Notes: a model not told the origin generated them from the letters alone. 64,000 nt of DNA from Phycisphaerae bacterium (GCA_030432595.1 JAUIGU010000010.1:1-64000); one strand, 5' to 3'. Counted from the stretch's first letter, positions 9,695-18,748 are shown. A program made the numbers and translations.

Positions 9695-11026
9695 TCACGC
9701 GGGCTCGGCCTCGAGCGGGCTGAACCGCGAGCCCGCCAGCGGGACCTTGCGGTTGACCTTCGGGCCCGTCGGCAACAGCGGCCCCACCACCGCCGCCACG
9801 ATCGCCACGGCCACGTTCGCCACCGCGTACCACACCCAGCCCTGCACGCCCATGAACACCATGAACCCCACCAACAAGAGCATCACCAGCGACAGCGGGA
9901 TCAACCCCTGCCACGCCAGCCGCATCAACTGATCGAACCGGAAGCGCGGCAGCGTCCACCGCACCCACATCATCACGAACAGCAGAAACACCACCTTGCC
10001 CGCGAACACGTTGAACTTGATGAACACCACGAGCAGGCCCAACCAACCCGTCGCCACCTCGGGAAGCAAACTTACGACCGGAATCGGCAAGTCCCAACCA
10101 CCCAGGAACAGCAGCGCGAAGAACGCACAGCCCGTGATCATGTGCATGTATTCGCCGAGGAAGAACATCGCCCACTTCATGGACGAATACTCGGTGTGGA
10201 ACCCGCCGACCAGTTCCTGCTCCGCCTCGGCCAGGTCGAACGGGGCGCGGTTGCTCTCCGCCAGGATGCAAATGAAGAACAACACCGCTAGCAATGGATG
10301 AATAAAAATCCCCCAAGCAGTCGAAAAGCCAACGGGTAACTCGCCGGTTTGGGCCTGCACAATCACTTCGGCGTCCGCCGAGCGATACATGAGGATCATC
10401 AGCAGCACGCACACGCCCATCGGGATCTCGTAGCTGAGCATCTGCGCCGTCGCGCGGAGGCCGCCCAGGAAGCTGTATTTGTTGTTGGACGAGTATCCCG
10501 CGAGCACCACGCCGTACACCGCCAGCGAACCGACCGCCAGGATGTAGATCACGGCGAGGTTGATCGGCAGCACCGCGACGCGCGCGACGCCGGACTCGAC
10601 CAGTTGCGTGCCGAACAGTTCGATCCCCGGGAACGCCACGACCCCGCCCCACGGGATCACAGCCCAGCCGATGAGCGCCGGGATCACCGCCAGCGCCGGG
10701 GCCATGAGAAACAGCGACTTATCGACGAACGGCGGGGTGTAGTCCTCCTTGAGCAAAAGCTTCACGCCGTCCGCGAGCGCCTGGCCCAGGCCGAACAGGG
10801 CTTTGGGGCCCACGAGCAGCCACGACAGGAAGCCGCCGGCCAGCGGGATCTGCTTGATGAGGTCGCCCTGCCCGAAGGAAAAGTCGGTGCGGTTGGGCCC
10901 GATGCGGTCCTGCGCCCACGCGGCGACCTTGCGTTCCAGGAAGATCAGGTACGCCGTGCCGCCAAGCATCGCGTGGATCACCACCAGGATCACGATCGTG
11001 CTGACGAAGAACTGGGCGGAGATCAT
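9695..11026 (-). CDS. nuoH: NADH-quinone oxidoreductase subunit H
   Basis: Membrane subunit of respiratory complex I that helps form the quinone-binding chamber and the first part of the proton path. 443 residues with about eight or nine hydrophobic segments. Family signatures are ERKVAAWAQDRIGPNR near residue 31, GGFLSWLLVGPKALFGLGQALADGVKLLLKE, and CILAESNRAPFDLAEAEQELVGGFHTEYS. The C-terminus is somewhat longer than usual. Unusually, no other nuo gene lies beside it: the upstream neighbour is lepB on the other strand and the downstream one is a zinc-ribbon protein. The other complex I subunits are presumably encoded elsewhere. No clear ribosome binding site precedes the ATG. Confidence 0.95.
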   Translation of the reverse strand: MISAQFFVSTIVILVVIHAMLGGTAYLIFLERKVAAWAQDRIGPNRTDFSFGQGDLIKQIPLAGGFLSWLLVGPKALFGLGQALADGVKLLLKEDYTPPFVDKSLFLMAPALAVIPALIGWAVIPWGGVVAFPGIELFGTQLVESGVARVAVLPINLAVIYILAVGSLAVYGVVLAGYSSNNKYSFLGGLRATAQMLSYEIPMGVCVLLMILMYRSADAEVIVQAQTGELPVGFSTAWGIFIHPLLAVLFFICILAESNRAPFDLAEAEQELVGGFHTEYSSMKWAMFFLGEYMHMITGCAFFALLFLGGWDLPIPVVSLLPEVATGWLGLLVVFIKFNVFAGKVVFLLFVMMWVRWTLPRFRFDQLMRLAWQGLIPLSLVMLLLVGFMVFMGVQGWVWYAVANVAVAIVAAVVGPLLPTGPKVNRKVPLAGSRFSPLEAEPA

Positions 11027-11029
11027 GGG

Positions 11030-11056
11030 ATTGCCGATTTAAGATTGCCGATCTTG
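11030..11056. repeat. Tandem repeat with GATTGCCGAT core
   Basis: Two copies of ATTGCCGAT separated by a few bases (11030-11039 and 11044-11052) abut the nuoH start codon on its upstream side. It belongs to the same style of short tandem intergenic repeat seen at about eleven other places in this window. Confidence 0.6.
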
Positions 11057-11186
11057 GTTGGCCGAATGCCCATGGCCGGGTGGGATTGACCTCGGCGAGA
11101 GTGTACCGGCCATCAAGACTTCGGTCGATGTCACCGAAGCCTCGACCGGCGCAGCGTACACTCGGCAGACCCTCCCGGAGACGGAC

Positions 11187-12920
11187 GTGCGGAAAAAGCG
11201 GAACCCGGCCAACCTCCATCGGCGATCCACCAAAACCGCCGACCAGTCGCTCAAGGACACGGTCGAGGCCGTCGTCGTCGCGTTCATCCTCGCGTTGACC
11301 TTCCGGACCTACATCGTCGAGGCGTTCCAGATCCCCACCGGGTCGATGGCCCCCACGCTGCTGGGCAAGCACCTCCGCGTGGCCTGCGACCAGTGCGGGT
11401 ACGCGTTCCGCGTCGACGCCGGCGCCGCCGTCGGGCGCGAGACCGTCTCGCTCGACTGCGCGATGTGCTTCAACCCCGTCGAGGTCCACATCCCGCCAAA
11501 AACCAGCCTCGACGTCGCCGGCGACCGCATCCTCGTCCAGAAATACCTCTACCGCTTCGCTGAGCCGCGCCGGTACGACGTCGCCGTCTTCAAAAACCCC
11601 GAGAACCCCGAGACCAACTTCATCAAACGCCTGGTCGGCCTGCCCGACGAGACGCTCATGATCCTCGACGGCAACATCTACACCCAGCCGGGACACCACG
11701 GCCCGTGGCGCATCGCCCGCAAGACCGACCCCGCCGTCAACCCCCGCTGGGAAAAGATCCAACGCGACGTGTTCCAGCCGGTCTACGACTCGCGTTACAT
11801 CCCGCAAGATAAGGGCACGAGCGAACGCCGGTACGGCACGACGTGGCGGCAACCCTGGGAACCGCAGGATCAGCCGCTGTCCGCCGACGACACCGCGGAC
11901 AACACCGCCGACACCGAAAACAGCGACACCGATAGCGCCGACGCAAACCAGGCACCAGGCTGGGACATCACCACCGACGCAGACCACGGCGCGGTCTTCA
12001 CCTACACCCCCGCCGCCGCACGCATCGCCGGCACGCTGCGCTTCAACCCCGACCCCGTCGGCAGCTACCGCCTCAATTACGCGCAGGACTTCGCGCGTTA
12101 CCCCTACAACGAGCCGGACGGCTCCGCCGCGGCGCTGCGCGGCTGGTTCGAGGACCTCCGCCTGGCCGTCACCGTCACGCCCGACCCGGCCGCCCCACCC
12201 GACGCGTTCTCGGTGAGCCTCGCCGCCGACGCCCGCTGGAACGCCGGCCCCGAAACCCTCACCGCCCGTTTCGACGCCGACGGCACTGTCTCGCTCCAAC
12301 CCGCCGTCGGCGACCGCGGCCGCGTCCTGCCGCCCGTCTCGCTGCCGCCGTTCTTCAAGCCCGGCCAACCCACCACGCTCGAGTTCTGGATCGTCGATCA
12401 GTCCTTCATCCTCTGGATCGACGGCAAAGTCGCGCTCCGCCACGATCTGGACCTTGGTCGGGACCAACTGCTCCGCCGCCCGCCGCCGATCTCCGCGCGG
12501 GACCAGCGCCCCACCGTCACCGTCACCGGCGGCGCGACGCTGCGCCGCCTCCAACTCGACCGCGACCTGGTCTACAACGACGCCCGGCCGGACTACCCAC
12601 GCCGCGGCGCGGTCGAACGCCGCACGCCCTACGGCTTCGACCTCCAGGACACCCACTCCGTCGAACTCAGCAAGGACGAGTTCTTCGCCGTCGGCGACAA
12701 CAGCCCCCAGAGCGAGGACAGCCGCAAGTGGGCCAGCGTCAACCCCTTCGTCGCCGAACGCCACTTCGCCGGCGACGGCAGCCCCGCGGTCTACGGCCGG
12801 GTGCCGCGCGACCTGCTTATGGGCCGGGCATTCTTTGTCTACTTCCCCGCCCCACGCCCGATCGTGACCAGCGGCCGCAACGTTGTGCCCAACGTCGCGG
12901 AGATGCGGTTCATCCACTGA
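11187..12920 (+). CDS. lepB: Signal peptidase I, enlarged form with zinc-ribbon and beta-sandwich inserts
   Basis: Membrane serine protease that removes signal peptides. I chose the GTG at 11187 because GGAG lies 6 bases before it, giving 577 residues; an ATG at 11058 is the alternative. A single transmembrane helix (VEAVVVAFILALTFRTYIVEAF) leads into QIPTGSMAPTLLG with catalytic Ser53. The catalytic Lys147 lies in NFIKRLVGLPDE, and GDNSPQSEDSRKW is the terminal box. Two insertions are unusual. CDQCGYAF and CAMCFNP (cysteines 67/70 and 91/94) form a likely zinc ribbon straight after the serine box. Some 300 residues between the Lys and GDN boxes include an acidic linker and a concanavalin-like sandwich (TTLEFWIVDQSFILWIDGK). 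Typical bacterial enzymes are 200-320 residues. Confidence 0.93.
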   Translation: MRKKRNPANLHRRSTKTADQSLKDTVEAVVVAFILALTFRTYIVEAFQIPTGSMAPTLLGKHLRVACDQCGYAFRVDAGAAVGRETVSLDCAMCFNPVEVHIPPKTSLDVAGDRILVQKYLYRFAEPRRYDVAVFKNPENPETNFIKRLVGLPDETLMILDGNIYTQPGHHGPWRIARKTDPAVNPRWEKIQRDVFQPVYDSRYIPQDKGTSERRYGTTWRQPWEPQDQPLSADDTADNTADTENSDTDSADANQAPGWDITTDADHGAVFTYTPAAARIAGTLRFNPDPVGSYRLNYAQDFARYPYNEPDGSAAALRGWFEDLRLAVTVTPDPAAPPDAFSVSLAADARWNAGPETLTARFDADGTVSLQPAVGDRGRVLPPVSLPPFFKPGQPTTLEFWIVDQSFILWIDGKVALRHDLDLGRDQLLRRPPPISARDQRPTVTVTGGATLRRLQLDRDLVYNDARPDYPRRGAVERRTPYGFDLQDTHSVELSKDEFFAVGDNSPQSEDSRKWASVNPFVAERHFAGDGSPAVYGRVPRDLLMGRAFFVYFPAPRPIVTSGRNVVPNVAEMRFIH

Positions 12921-13096
12921 CGCACGACCGGTGGCCATTCGCACGCACGGAAACCGCACACCCGCATAAATCTCATGTTACGGAGGAGTTAAACCACCAA
13001 AACCCGGTGGAGTTTTCCCCATCGAACTCGTCAAGCCGCTTCGATTTCTACGGGTCTGCCCTTATGACTGCAATGACGACCGCCGACACCTAGATT
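12921..13096. other. Gene-free stretch after lepB
   Basis: Holds a weak hairpin, CCACC and GGTGG around AAAACCC, followed by AGTTTT (about 12992-13016), which may end lepB transcription. The rest, as far as the promoter at 13097, shows no convincing coding frame. Confidence 0.4.
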
Positions 13097-13126
13097 TTGC
13101 CAAGCAATATGGCATAAAAATATAAT
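13097..13126 (+). promoter_or_regulatory. Sigma-70-type promoter for ilvN
   Basis: TTGCCA at 13097-13102 and a perfect TATAAT at 13121-13126 are separated by 18 bases, inside a short AT-rich island in otherwise GC-rich DNA. Transcription would start near 13133 and leave a leader of about 180 bases before the ilvN ATG at 13311. I saw no clear attenuator in the leader. Confidence 0.65.
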
Positions 13127-13310
13127 TGTCATGTATTTGTAAGTAGAATTCCGCAGTGGTGAATTGGTGGTTCGCAGCCCAATCCCGGCCGTTCTGGGGC
13201 TTGATGCCCGCAGCCCTGACCGAAGGTCCGGTTCATCCCCGCGTTTTCCACACGAAGGTGGCGGAGCCGACCTGTTCACAAGCCGTTCGGCCCGGGGCCC
13301 CGCCGGTATC

Positions 13311-13925
13311 ATGCCGCGCATGCCCGAGGAAACCCCCGACCCCGCCGTGTTCCGCCACGTCATCGCCGCCCTGGTCACCAACGAGCCCGGCGTCCTGGCC
13401 CAGGTCGCCGGCATGTTCGCCGCCCGCGGCTTCAACATCGACTCGCTCGTGGTCGGCCGCACCGAGAACCCCGAGCTCTCTCGCATGACCATCGTCGTCG
13501 TGGGCGACACCGCCGTCCTCGAGCAGGTCCGCAAGCAGCTCGCCAAGCTCGTGCCCGTCGTCAAGGTCGTGGACTACCAGTCCGTTCCCTTCGTCGAGCG
13601 CGACCTGATCCTCGTGTCCGTCTCGACCAAGGGCGACACCACTTCCGGGGGCGGCGATGGCGACAAACGCGAAGAGCTCGCCAGCCTGTCGTCGCTGTTC
13701 GGCGCCAAGGTCGTCGATGTCGCACCCGACCGGTTGATGATCGAGCTGGCCGGCTCCGAGGACAAGCTCGAAAACTTCGTCGAGCTGCTCGCCCCCTACG
13801 GCATCCTCGAACTCGCCCGCACCGGCGTCATCGCCATGCCCCGCGGCATGACCGCCCCGCTGCGCAAACGCGCCGTCGCCACCGCCGGCAGCGCGGTGGA
13901 TGACGCGGATTTGCCGCCGGGGTGA
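13311..13925 (+). CDS. ilvN: Acetolactate synthase small (regulatory) subunit
   Basis: Regulatory subunit that binds the large acetolactate synthase subunit and confers valine feedback in branched-chain amino acid synthesis. An ACT domain opens the protein: HVIAALVTNEPGVLAQVAGMFAARGFNIDSLVVGRTENPELSRMTIVV. The C-terminal half matches the family's second domain (ERDLILVSVSTKG, LFGAKVVDVAPDRLMIELAG, LLAPYGILELARTGVIAMPRG). I place the start at 13311, giving 204 residues (a second ATG is three codons later), because upstream residues do not resemble the family. The catalytic subunit gene is not adjacent, as it commonly would be. A good promoter lies upstream at 13097-13126. Confidence 0.93.
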   Translation: MPRMPEETPDPAVFRHVIAALVTNEPGVLAQVAGMFAARGFNIDSLVVGRTENPELSRMTIVVVGDTAVLEQVRKQLAKLVPVVKVVDYQSVPFVERDLILVSVSTKGDTTSGGGDGDKREELASLSSLFGAKVVDVAPDRLMIELAGSEDKLENFVELLAPYGILELARTGVIAMPRGMTAPLRKRAVATAGSAVDDADLPPG

Positions 13926-13930
13926 TCTAG

Positions 13931-14575
13931 ATGAGCGGGCAAAAAAAACGCCTCGTCGTACTGATTGTCGTCGTGATCCTTGCTGGCTTGGCCGTATTGA
14001 CGCAGCAATACGTTTGGCCAAGCCTCAGGTGGCGGCTTGTCACCCGCCGAGACCTCATTGAGCAGTTCTACGCTTCAGATTTACCTGACATTGAACTTCT
14101 CAGTGCAGACGTGCCCAAAGATTTTATTCATTCGGCAACTGTCAATAGCACCTGGATATACAGCCCGTTTAAACTCGAACTTCATGATGATCGTGTCACG
14201 CATGGCGAGTTCCGCCTTATCGTGACGGATTCGATCATTACTGATGCCGACGCACATCACGAACTCCAACTATACCTTGACATGTTTTCATTAACGGAAG
14301 AGAAGATACGAACTGCAAAAATCGATTCGGAACGGGAATACATGGCAACCCTCATAAATGGAATGGGGATAGTGGGAGCAACACAGCCCGAAAAAGCCGT
14401 TATCTGTGAATCCAATGCTTCCTCCGTTTTCTGGTTCGGAAACAACAAAGTGATCTCCGGATTTGTTTTTACAGACGATCGTTCGACGACAAAGGTTTTC
14501 TACCTGAGGGTCGGTGACTTAAAGCAAGCCACAGCCGAAGCCATTGCATCCAGCCTGACTATCGATGGCCCATAA
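13931..14575 (+). CDS. Hypothetical single-pass membrane or exported protein, AT-richer
   Basis: 214 residues beginning five bases after ilvN. An N-terminal helix (RLVVLIVVVILAGLAVLTQQYVW) anchors or exports the protein. The rest is soluble, with no motif that I recognise and no cysteine pairs or repeats. Base and codon use differ clearly from its neighbours: more A/T at third positions (AAT, TTT, ATA, AAA are common), and its downstream flank is AT-richer too. This suggests recent acquisition or relaxed selection. It may be co-transcribed with ilvN by position, but a functional link is not apparent. Confidence 0.6.
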   Translation: MSGQKKRLVVLIVVVILAGLAVLTQQYVWPSLRWRLVTRRDLIEQFYASDLPDIELLSADVPKDFIHSATVNSTWIYSPFKLELHDDRVTHGEFRLIVTDSIITDADAHHELQLYLDMFSLTEEKIRTAKIDSEREYMATLINGMGIVGATQPEKAVICESNASSVFWFGNNKVISGFVFTDDRSTTKVFYLRVGDLKQATAEAIASSLTIDGP

Positions 14576-14669
14576 GTCATCTTCGGTAGATTTCATTCCG
14601 GCCAATATCGTGCGAAGGTAGATCAAGCACCGGATACACAAGAAGTTCCTTAGCGTTTCCAGCAATGTG

Positions 14670-15401
14670 TCACAGCTCAAACCGTCTCATCAAGCAAAAA
14701 TGCATGCCTGCCACGAACAGTAGCGCGGTCCCCGGTTCCGGCACCGCGGTGAAGTCGCCAAACACGGGTGCCGTCGCAACGCCCCAATTCTGCAGCACCC
14801 CGTCGAGCTCGGCCTGATCGACCAGGTCCGTGGGGGCGTGGTTCAGCCAGCCTTCCGACACGCTCGCCGACGGCGTGCCCCAGTCCTGCAGCACCAGGTC
14901 GAGGTCGCCCTGTTCCACCGTGCCGTCAAGGTTGTAGTCGCCGGCGGGCCCGTCGTCGGCGAACACGCGGAACGTCATCGTGCCCGCGCCTTCGGTCGGG
15001 CCGAGCGTCCCGGGGTCCAAGGGCAACGCATTGTTCGGCACGTGTCGCCAGTCCGCGAAAACCTCGTAGATGCCGGGCGCGAACGGGCCGAGCGTGATGG
15101 ACTCCGCCAGCGGCAGCAACACCTGGAACGACGGTTTATCGTTGTTGTAGCTCAGAATGCTCCAGTCGATCCGGTGCCCTTGCGCGAGCACGGTGGACTC
15201 GACCGTGTGGCTGCCGTTGAGGAACACGTCGATCCCTGAATGCGCGAGCAGGCGGACGTCGTCGGACGTGGTGATGACCGTGGGCGGAGCCGGCTCGCGC
15301 ACCGAAACGTCGAGGTCGATGCCCTGCCCTGCCAAACCCGGAGCCCACAGCAAAACCGTCAGCGCCACCGGGCCCGACCGCGCGAAAAACCGCTGTTTCA
15401 T
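14670..15401 (-). CDS. PEP-CTERM sorting-domain protein with dockerin-like repeats
   Basis: 243-residue exported protein. The ATG at 15401 is preceded by GTGAGGAG, a strong ribosome binding site. Residues 1-25 form a signal peptide ending near GLAGQG. The middle is a beta-rich domain I cannot name. Two dockerin/EF-hand-like repeats follow (GDYNLDGTVEQGDLDLVLQDWG, broken here as GDYNLDGTVEQ and GDLDLVLQDWG, and DLVDQAELDGVLQNWG). The C-terminus has the three parts of a PEP-CTERM signal: VPEPG, a hydrophobic segment and a basic end (MRR). An exosortase (58843-60900) is expected to process it. Its role at the cell surface or matrix is unknown. Confidence 0.87.
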   Translation of the reverse strand: MKQRFFARSGPVALTVLLWAPGLAGQGIDLDVSVREPAPPTVITTSDDVRLLAHSGIDVFLNGSHTVESTVLAQGHRIDWSILSYNNDKPSFQVLLPLAESITLGPFAPGIYEVFADWRHVPNNALPLDPGTLGPTEGAGTMTFRVFADDGPAGDYNLDGTVEQGDLDLVLQDWGTPSASVSEGWLNHAPTDLVDQAELDGVLQNWGVATAPVFGDFTAVPEPGTALLFVAGMHFCLMRRFEL

Positions 15402-15518
15402 TGCTGGCTCCTCACGTAATCCGCCAGAATCCGTGCGTCGCAACCACATAATCCTACACCATCTGCACAGGTTCTCCGAACCCAGATTCGCCTCGCGGCC
15501 TCGCTTACACTTGTTCCT

Positions 15519-17963
15519 ATGAGCGACGGAGCGCTGAATACGAGTGACGACGCCTTGGAGCTTCCCCCGGAACTGTCGGACGACGCGTTTCCGGGTGAGG
15601 ATGTGGACAGCTCCGATGAAGAAGCCCACGCCGTGACGGCGTGGGCTTCGGGGGACCATGCATCTTCCGACAGCAGAGAAGATGATTCGGACGACCTGCT
15701 CGCGGGCCTGACCGCGCCGCAGCGCGAAGCCGTGACGCACGTGGACGGGCCGATGCTCGTGCTGGCCGGGCCGGGGTCGGGGAAGACGCGGGTGATCACG
15801 CGACGGATCGCGTACCTCGTGCGGCAGGTGGGCATCCCGCCGTGGAACGTGCTGGCGATCACGTTCACCAACAAAGCCGCCGGCGAGATGCGCGACCGCG
15901 TCGGGCAACTGCTCACCGAACGCCAGGCCCGCGCCGCGACGGTGTCGACCTTCCACGCGCTGTGCGCCCGGCTCATCCGGCAGTATTCCGACCGCGTGGG
16001 GCTGCCGCCGGGCTACAGCATCTACGACACGGCCGACCAGAAGAACGCGATCAAGACCGCGCTCGACGAACTCGAGATTAACAGCAAGAACTTCCCGCCC
16101 GCGTCGATGCTGTCCACGATCAGCAACGCCAAGAACGAGCTGATCGACGCCGAGGCCTTTGCGAAGTCGGCCGGGGACTTTTACTCGCGCACGGTCGCGA
16201 AGGTCTACACGAAGTACGCCGAGGTGCTCGAACGCAACGCGGCGGTGGACTTCGACGATCTGCTGCTCAAAACGGTCCAACTGCTGCGTGACCACCCGGA
16301 CGTGCTGCAACAGCTCCGCAACCGATTCCAGTACATCCTCATCGACGAGTACCAGGACACGAACCATGCCCAGTTCATGATCGCCAACGCTTTAGGGCAA
16401 AGGCAAGGCGACACGCCGGGGAACTTGATGGTTACGGGCGACCCCGACCAGTCCATCTACGGCTGGCGCGGCGCGAACATCCGCAACATCCTCGAGTTCG
16501 AGGCCCACTACCCGGATGCGAAGATCGTTCGGCTGGAACAGAACTACCGCTCGACCAAAACCATCCTCGCCGCCGCCGACGCCCTGATCGCCAACAACCG
16601 CACCCGCAAGCACAAGGAACTCTTCACCGACAACCCCGAGGGCGACCCGGTGCGCGTCGTGACCTGTTACGACGGCCAGCACGAGGCCCGGTGGATCGTC
16701 GATGAGCTGAAACGACTGCACGAAGAGCACGACACGCCCTGGTCAAGCATGGCCGTGTTCTACCGCATCAACTCGCTGTCGCGCGTCATGGAGGATGCGC
16801 TGCGCAACGCCGGCATCCCGTACCAGATCGCGCGCGGCACGGCCTTCTACGACCGCAAAGAGATCAAGGACGCGATCGCGTTTCTGCGTGTCGTCGCCAA
16901 CCCGGCCGACGAGGTCACGACCTTCCGCATCATCAACACGCCCGCCCGCGGCATCAGCAACGCGACGGTCAAGGCGATGCAGGCCTACGCGCTCACGCAC
17001 AACGTGCCGGTCAACGAGATCATGGCCAACCCCGCGGTGCTGACCGCGGTGAACACACGGGCTCAGACCTCGGTGGGCAAGTTCGGCACGATGGTGCGGA
17101 CATGGCGAGAACGGGCGAGTTTGGTTGACGACGATTCCACAGCCGAAGAAGGCGAGCACACCCACGAGCCGTCGCTCCGCCAGTTCGTCGAGGACGTGCT
17201 GCGCGAGTCCGGCCTCGAGACGTTCTACCGCAACGACAAGTCCGACCCCGACCAGGAACGCCTCGCCAACCTCGGCGAGCTGGTCAGCTCCGTCTCGCAG
17301 TTCGAGGAAGAGTTCGAGCTGAACCAGGAGATCGAACAGACGGACCTCGCCCCCACCCTTGCCAACAAGCTGCTGGGTTTCCTCGAGCGCGTCGCGCTGG
17401 TGGCCGACGTGGACGCGTTGGACACCGGGCACGGCGCGGTGACGCTGATGACGCTGCATGCCGCGAAGGGGCTGGAGTACCCGGTCGTGGCGATGCTGGC
17501 GTTTGAAGACGGGCTGCTGCCGCACGAACGCGCGAACCACGACCCGCAGGAGTTGGAAGAGGAGCGGCGGCTGGCGTTTGTCGGGATCACGCGGGCCGAG
17601 CGGTATTTGATGTTGACGAATGCGAAGTACCGCACGGTGTTCGGGCAGACGATGCCGACGATCCCCAGCCGGTTTCTCAACGAGCTGCCCCCGGAAGTGC
17701 TGCACGTTGAGGACGTGGCGGACGACGAGTTGGAGCAGGAAGACGACGGTTACGGCTTCGGCACCGCGCAGCGCTCGCGGGCGGTGAAGGCGGCCGGTCA
17801 GTACCAGCCGGGCACGCTGGTGCGCCACGCGCAGTTCGGGCTTGGCCGGGTGGTGCAGGTGCAGCCGATGGGCGCGCACACCAAGGCGAAGATTGAGTTC
17901 AACACTGCCGGGGCCAAGACGCTGGTGCTGCAGTACGCGCGGCTGGAGGTGGTGGAGGGGTGA
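15519..17963 (+). CDS. UvrD/PcrA-type superfamily 1 DNA helicase
   Basis: 3'-5' DNA helicase of the UvrD/Rep/PcrA group used in repair and replication restart. Walker A is LAGPGSGKTRVITRRIAYL near residue 86. Later motifs include LAITFTNKAAGEMRDRV, LIDEYQDTNHAQ, VTGDPDQSIYGWRGA, RLEQNYRST, TLHAAKGLEYPVV and VGITRAERYLM. The C-terminus (LVRHAQFGLGRVVQVQPMG) resembles the PcrA/UvrD Tudor-like domain. The 814 residues are slightly longer than the family norm because of an acidic N-terminal extension of about 60 residues. Part of that extension, residues 35-44, is encoded by a perfect 29-base palindrome. Which of uvrD, pcrA or rep is orthologous is uncertain. Confidence 0.93.
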   Translation: MSDGALNTSDDALELPPELSDDAFPGEDVDSSDEEAHAVTAWASGDHASSDSREDDSDDLLAGLTAPQREAVTHVDGPMLVLAGPGSGKTRVITRRIAYLVRQVGIPPWNVLAITFTNKAAGEMRDRVGQLLTERQARAATVSTFHALCARLIRQYSDRVGLPPGYSIYDTADQKNAIKTALDELEINSKNFPPASMLSTISNAKNELIDAEAFAKSAGDFYSRTVAKVYTKYAEVLERNAAVDFDDLLLKTVQLLRDHPDVLQQLRNRFQYILIDEYQDTNHAQFMIANALGQRQGDTPGNLMVTGDPDQSIYGWRGANIRNILEFEAHYPDAKIVRLEQNYRSTKTILAAADALIANNRTRKHKELFTDNPEGDPVRVVTCYDGQHEARWIVDELKRLHEEHDTPWSSMAVFYRINSLSRVMEDALRNAGIPYQIARGTAFYDRKEIKDAIAFLRVVANPADEVTTFRIINTPARGISNATVKAMQAYALTHNVPVNEIMANPAVLTAVNTRAQTSVGKFGTMVRTWRERASLVDDDSTAEEGEHTHEPSLRQFVEDVLRESGLETFYRNDKSDPDQERLANLGELVSSVSQFEEEFELNQEIEQTDLAPTLANKLLGFLERVALVADVDALDTGHGAVTLMTLHAAKGLEYPVVAMLAFEDGLLPHERANHDPQELEEERRLAFVGITRAERYLMLTNAKYRTVFGQTMPTIPSRFLNELPPEVLHVEDVADDELEQEDDGYGFGTAQRSRAVKAAGQYQPGTLVRHAQFGLGRVVQVQPMGAHTKAKIEFNTAGAKTLVLQYARLEVVEG
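15621..15649. repeat. GAAGCCCACG palindrome inside the helicase gene
   Basis: A perfect 14-base inverted repeat around a single central base. Read in frame it encodes EAHAVTAWAS in the helicase N-terminal extension. The same family occurs at 279-307, 19868-19897, 20496-20516 and 34771-34803. Confidence 0.85.
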
Positions 17964-17976
17964 GCGAGGAATCAAT

Positions 17977-18004
17977 CGCCAAGACGCCAAGCGGCCAAGA
18001 CACC
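17977..18004. repeat. GCCAAGAC tandem repeat
   Basis: Three copies of GCCAAG spaced by two bases lie between the helicase stop and the chosen trpF start. The last copy runs into AGGAG, which could serve as the trpF ribosome binding site. Confidence 0.65.
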
Positions 18005-18013
18005 AGGAGCGGC

Positions 18014-18748
18014 ATGGCCCGAACGCGCATCAAGCTCTGTGGATTCCGAGCGATTGATGCGATCTACGACGCGCTCGATCACGGCGTCGATCACGGCGGC
18101 ACGGATTTTGGTGAAGACGGCCGGTGGAGGCTCGCGTATTTCGGTCTGAACCTGATCGAACGCTCGCCGCGCCGCATCGCGTCGGAGCAAGCCGTCGACA
18201 TCGCCATGCAGTTGATCGAATCCGACATGACGCAGCTTTGCGATCCGGTAATGCTGTTCGCAGACCACAGCGTTGACCAGATCATTTCGGCCCTGCAACC
18301 GCTTTTGGACCAGCACCCCGAGGAACCCTGGCTGATCCAGTTGCACGGCGACGAGTCGCCCGATTTCGTATCAGCCTTGCCGGAGAATCTTGGGGTCATC
18401 AAGGCCGTGCCGTTCGACCCGACGGCGATTGATCGTTGGCGTGGCGATGACCGGCTGTACGGCTTGATGGTCGATGCGCCCAAGGTTGCCGGCGAACTCG
18501 GCGGGGGTACCGGGAGGAGCTTCGACTGGCAGGCGTTGGCTGACCTGGACAAACAGGGCCTGCCCGAAAGACTCTTCCTCGCCGGGGGGCTGACTCCGGA
18601 CAACGTCGAGGACGCGGTCCGCACGGTGCGTCCCTACGCGGTTGATGTCGCAAGCGGCGTCGAGTCTTCCCCCGGCGTCAAAGACCTAAAGAAGATTGGG
18701 GCGTTCTGCGCGGCGGTGCGTGCCGCGGACGACGCGCTCGGAACATAA
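18014..18748 (+). CDS. trpF: Phosphoribosylanthranilate isomerase
   Basis: TIM-barrel enzyme of tryptophan synthesis that isomerises N-(5-phosphoribosyl)anthranilate. The start at 18014 gives MARTRIKLCGFRAIDA, matching the usual K(I/L)CG opening with its catalytic cysteine, and AGGAG is 4 bases upstream. A longer GTG frame at 17960 would overlap the helicase and translate the tandem repeat, so I reject it. QLHGDESPDF, LFLAGGLTPDNVEDAV and DVASGVESSPGVKD are the family's conserved blocks. At 244 residues it is longer than the usual 200-215. trpS follows shortly; no other trp synthesis genes are nearby. Confidence 0.92.
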   Translation: MARTRIKLCGFRAIDAIYDALDHGVDHGGTDFGEDGRWRLAYFGLNLIERSPRRIASEQAVDIAMQLIESDMTQLCDPVMLFADHSVDQIISALQPLLDQHPEEPWLIQLHGDESPDFVSALPENLGVIKAVPFDPTAIDRWRGDDRLYGLMVDAPKVAGELGGGTGRSFDWQALADLDKQGLPERLFLAGGLTPDNVEDAVRTVRPYAVDVASGVESSPGVKDLKKIGAFCAAVRAADDALGT

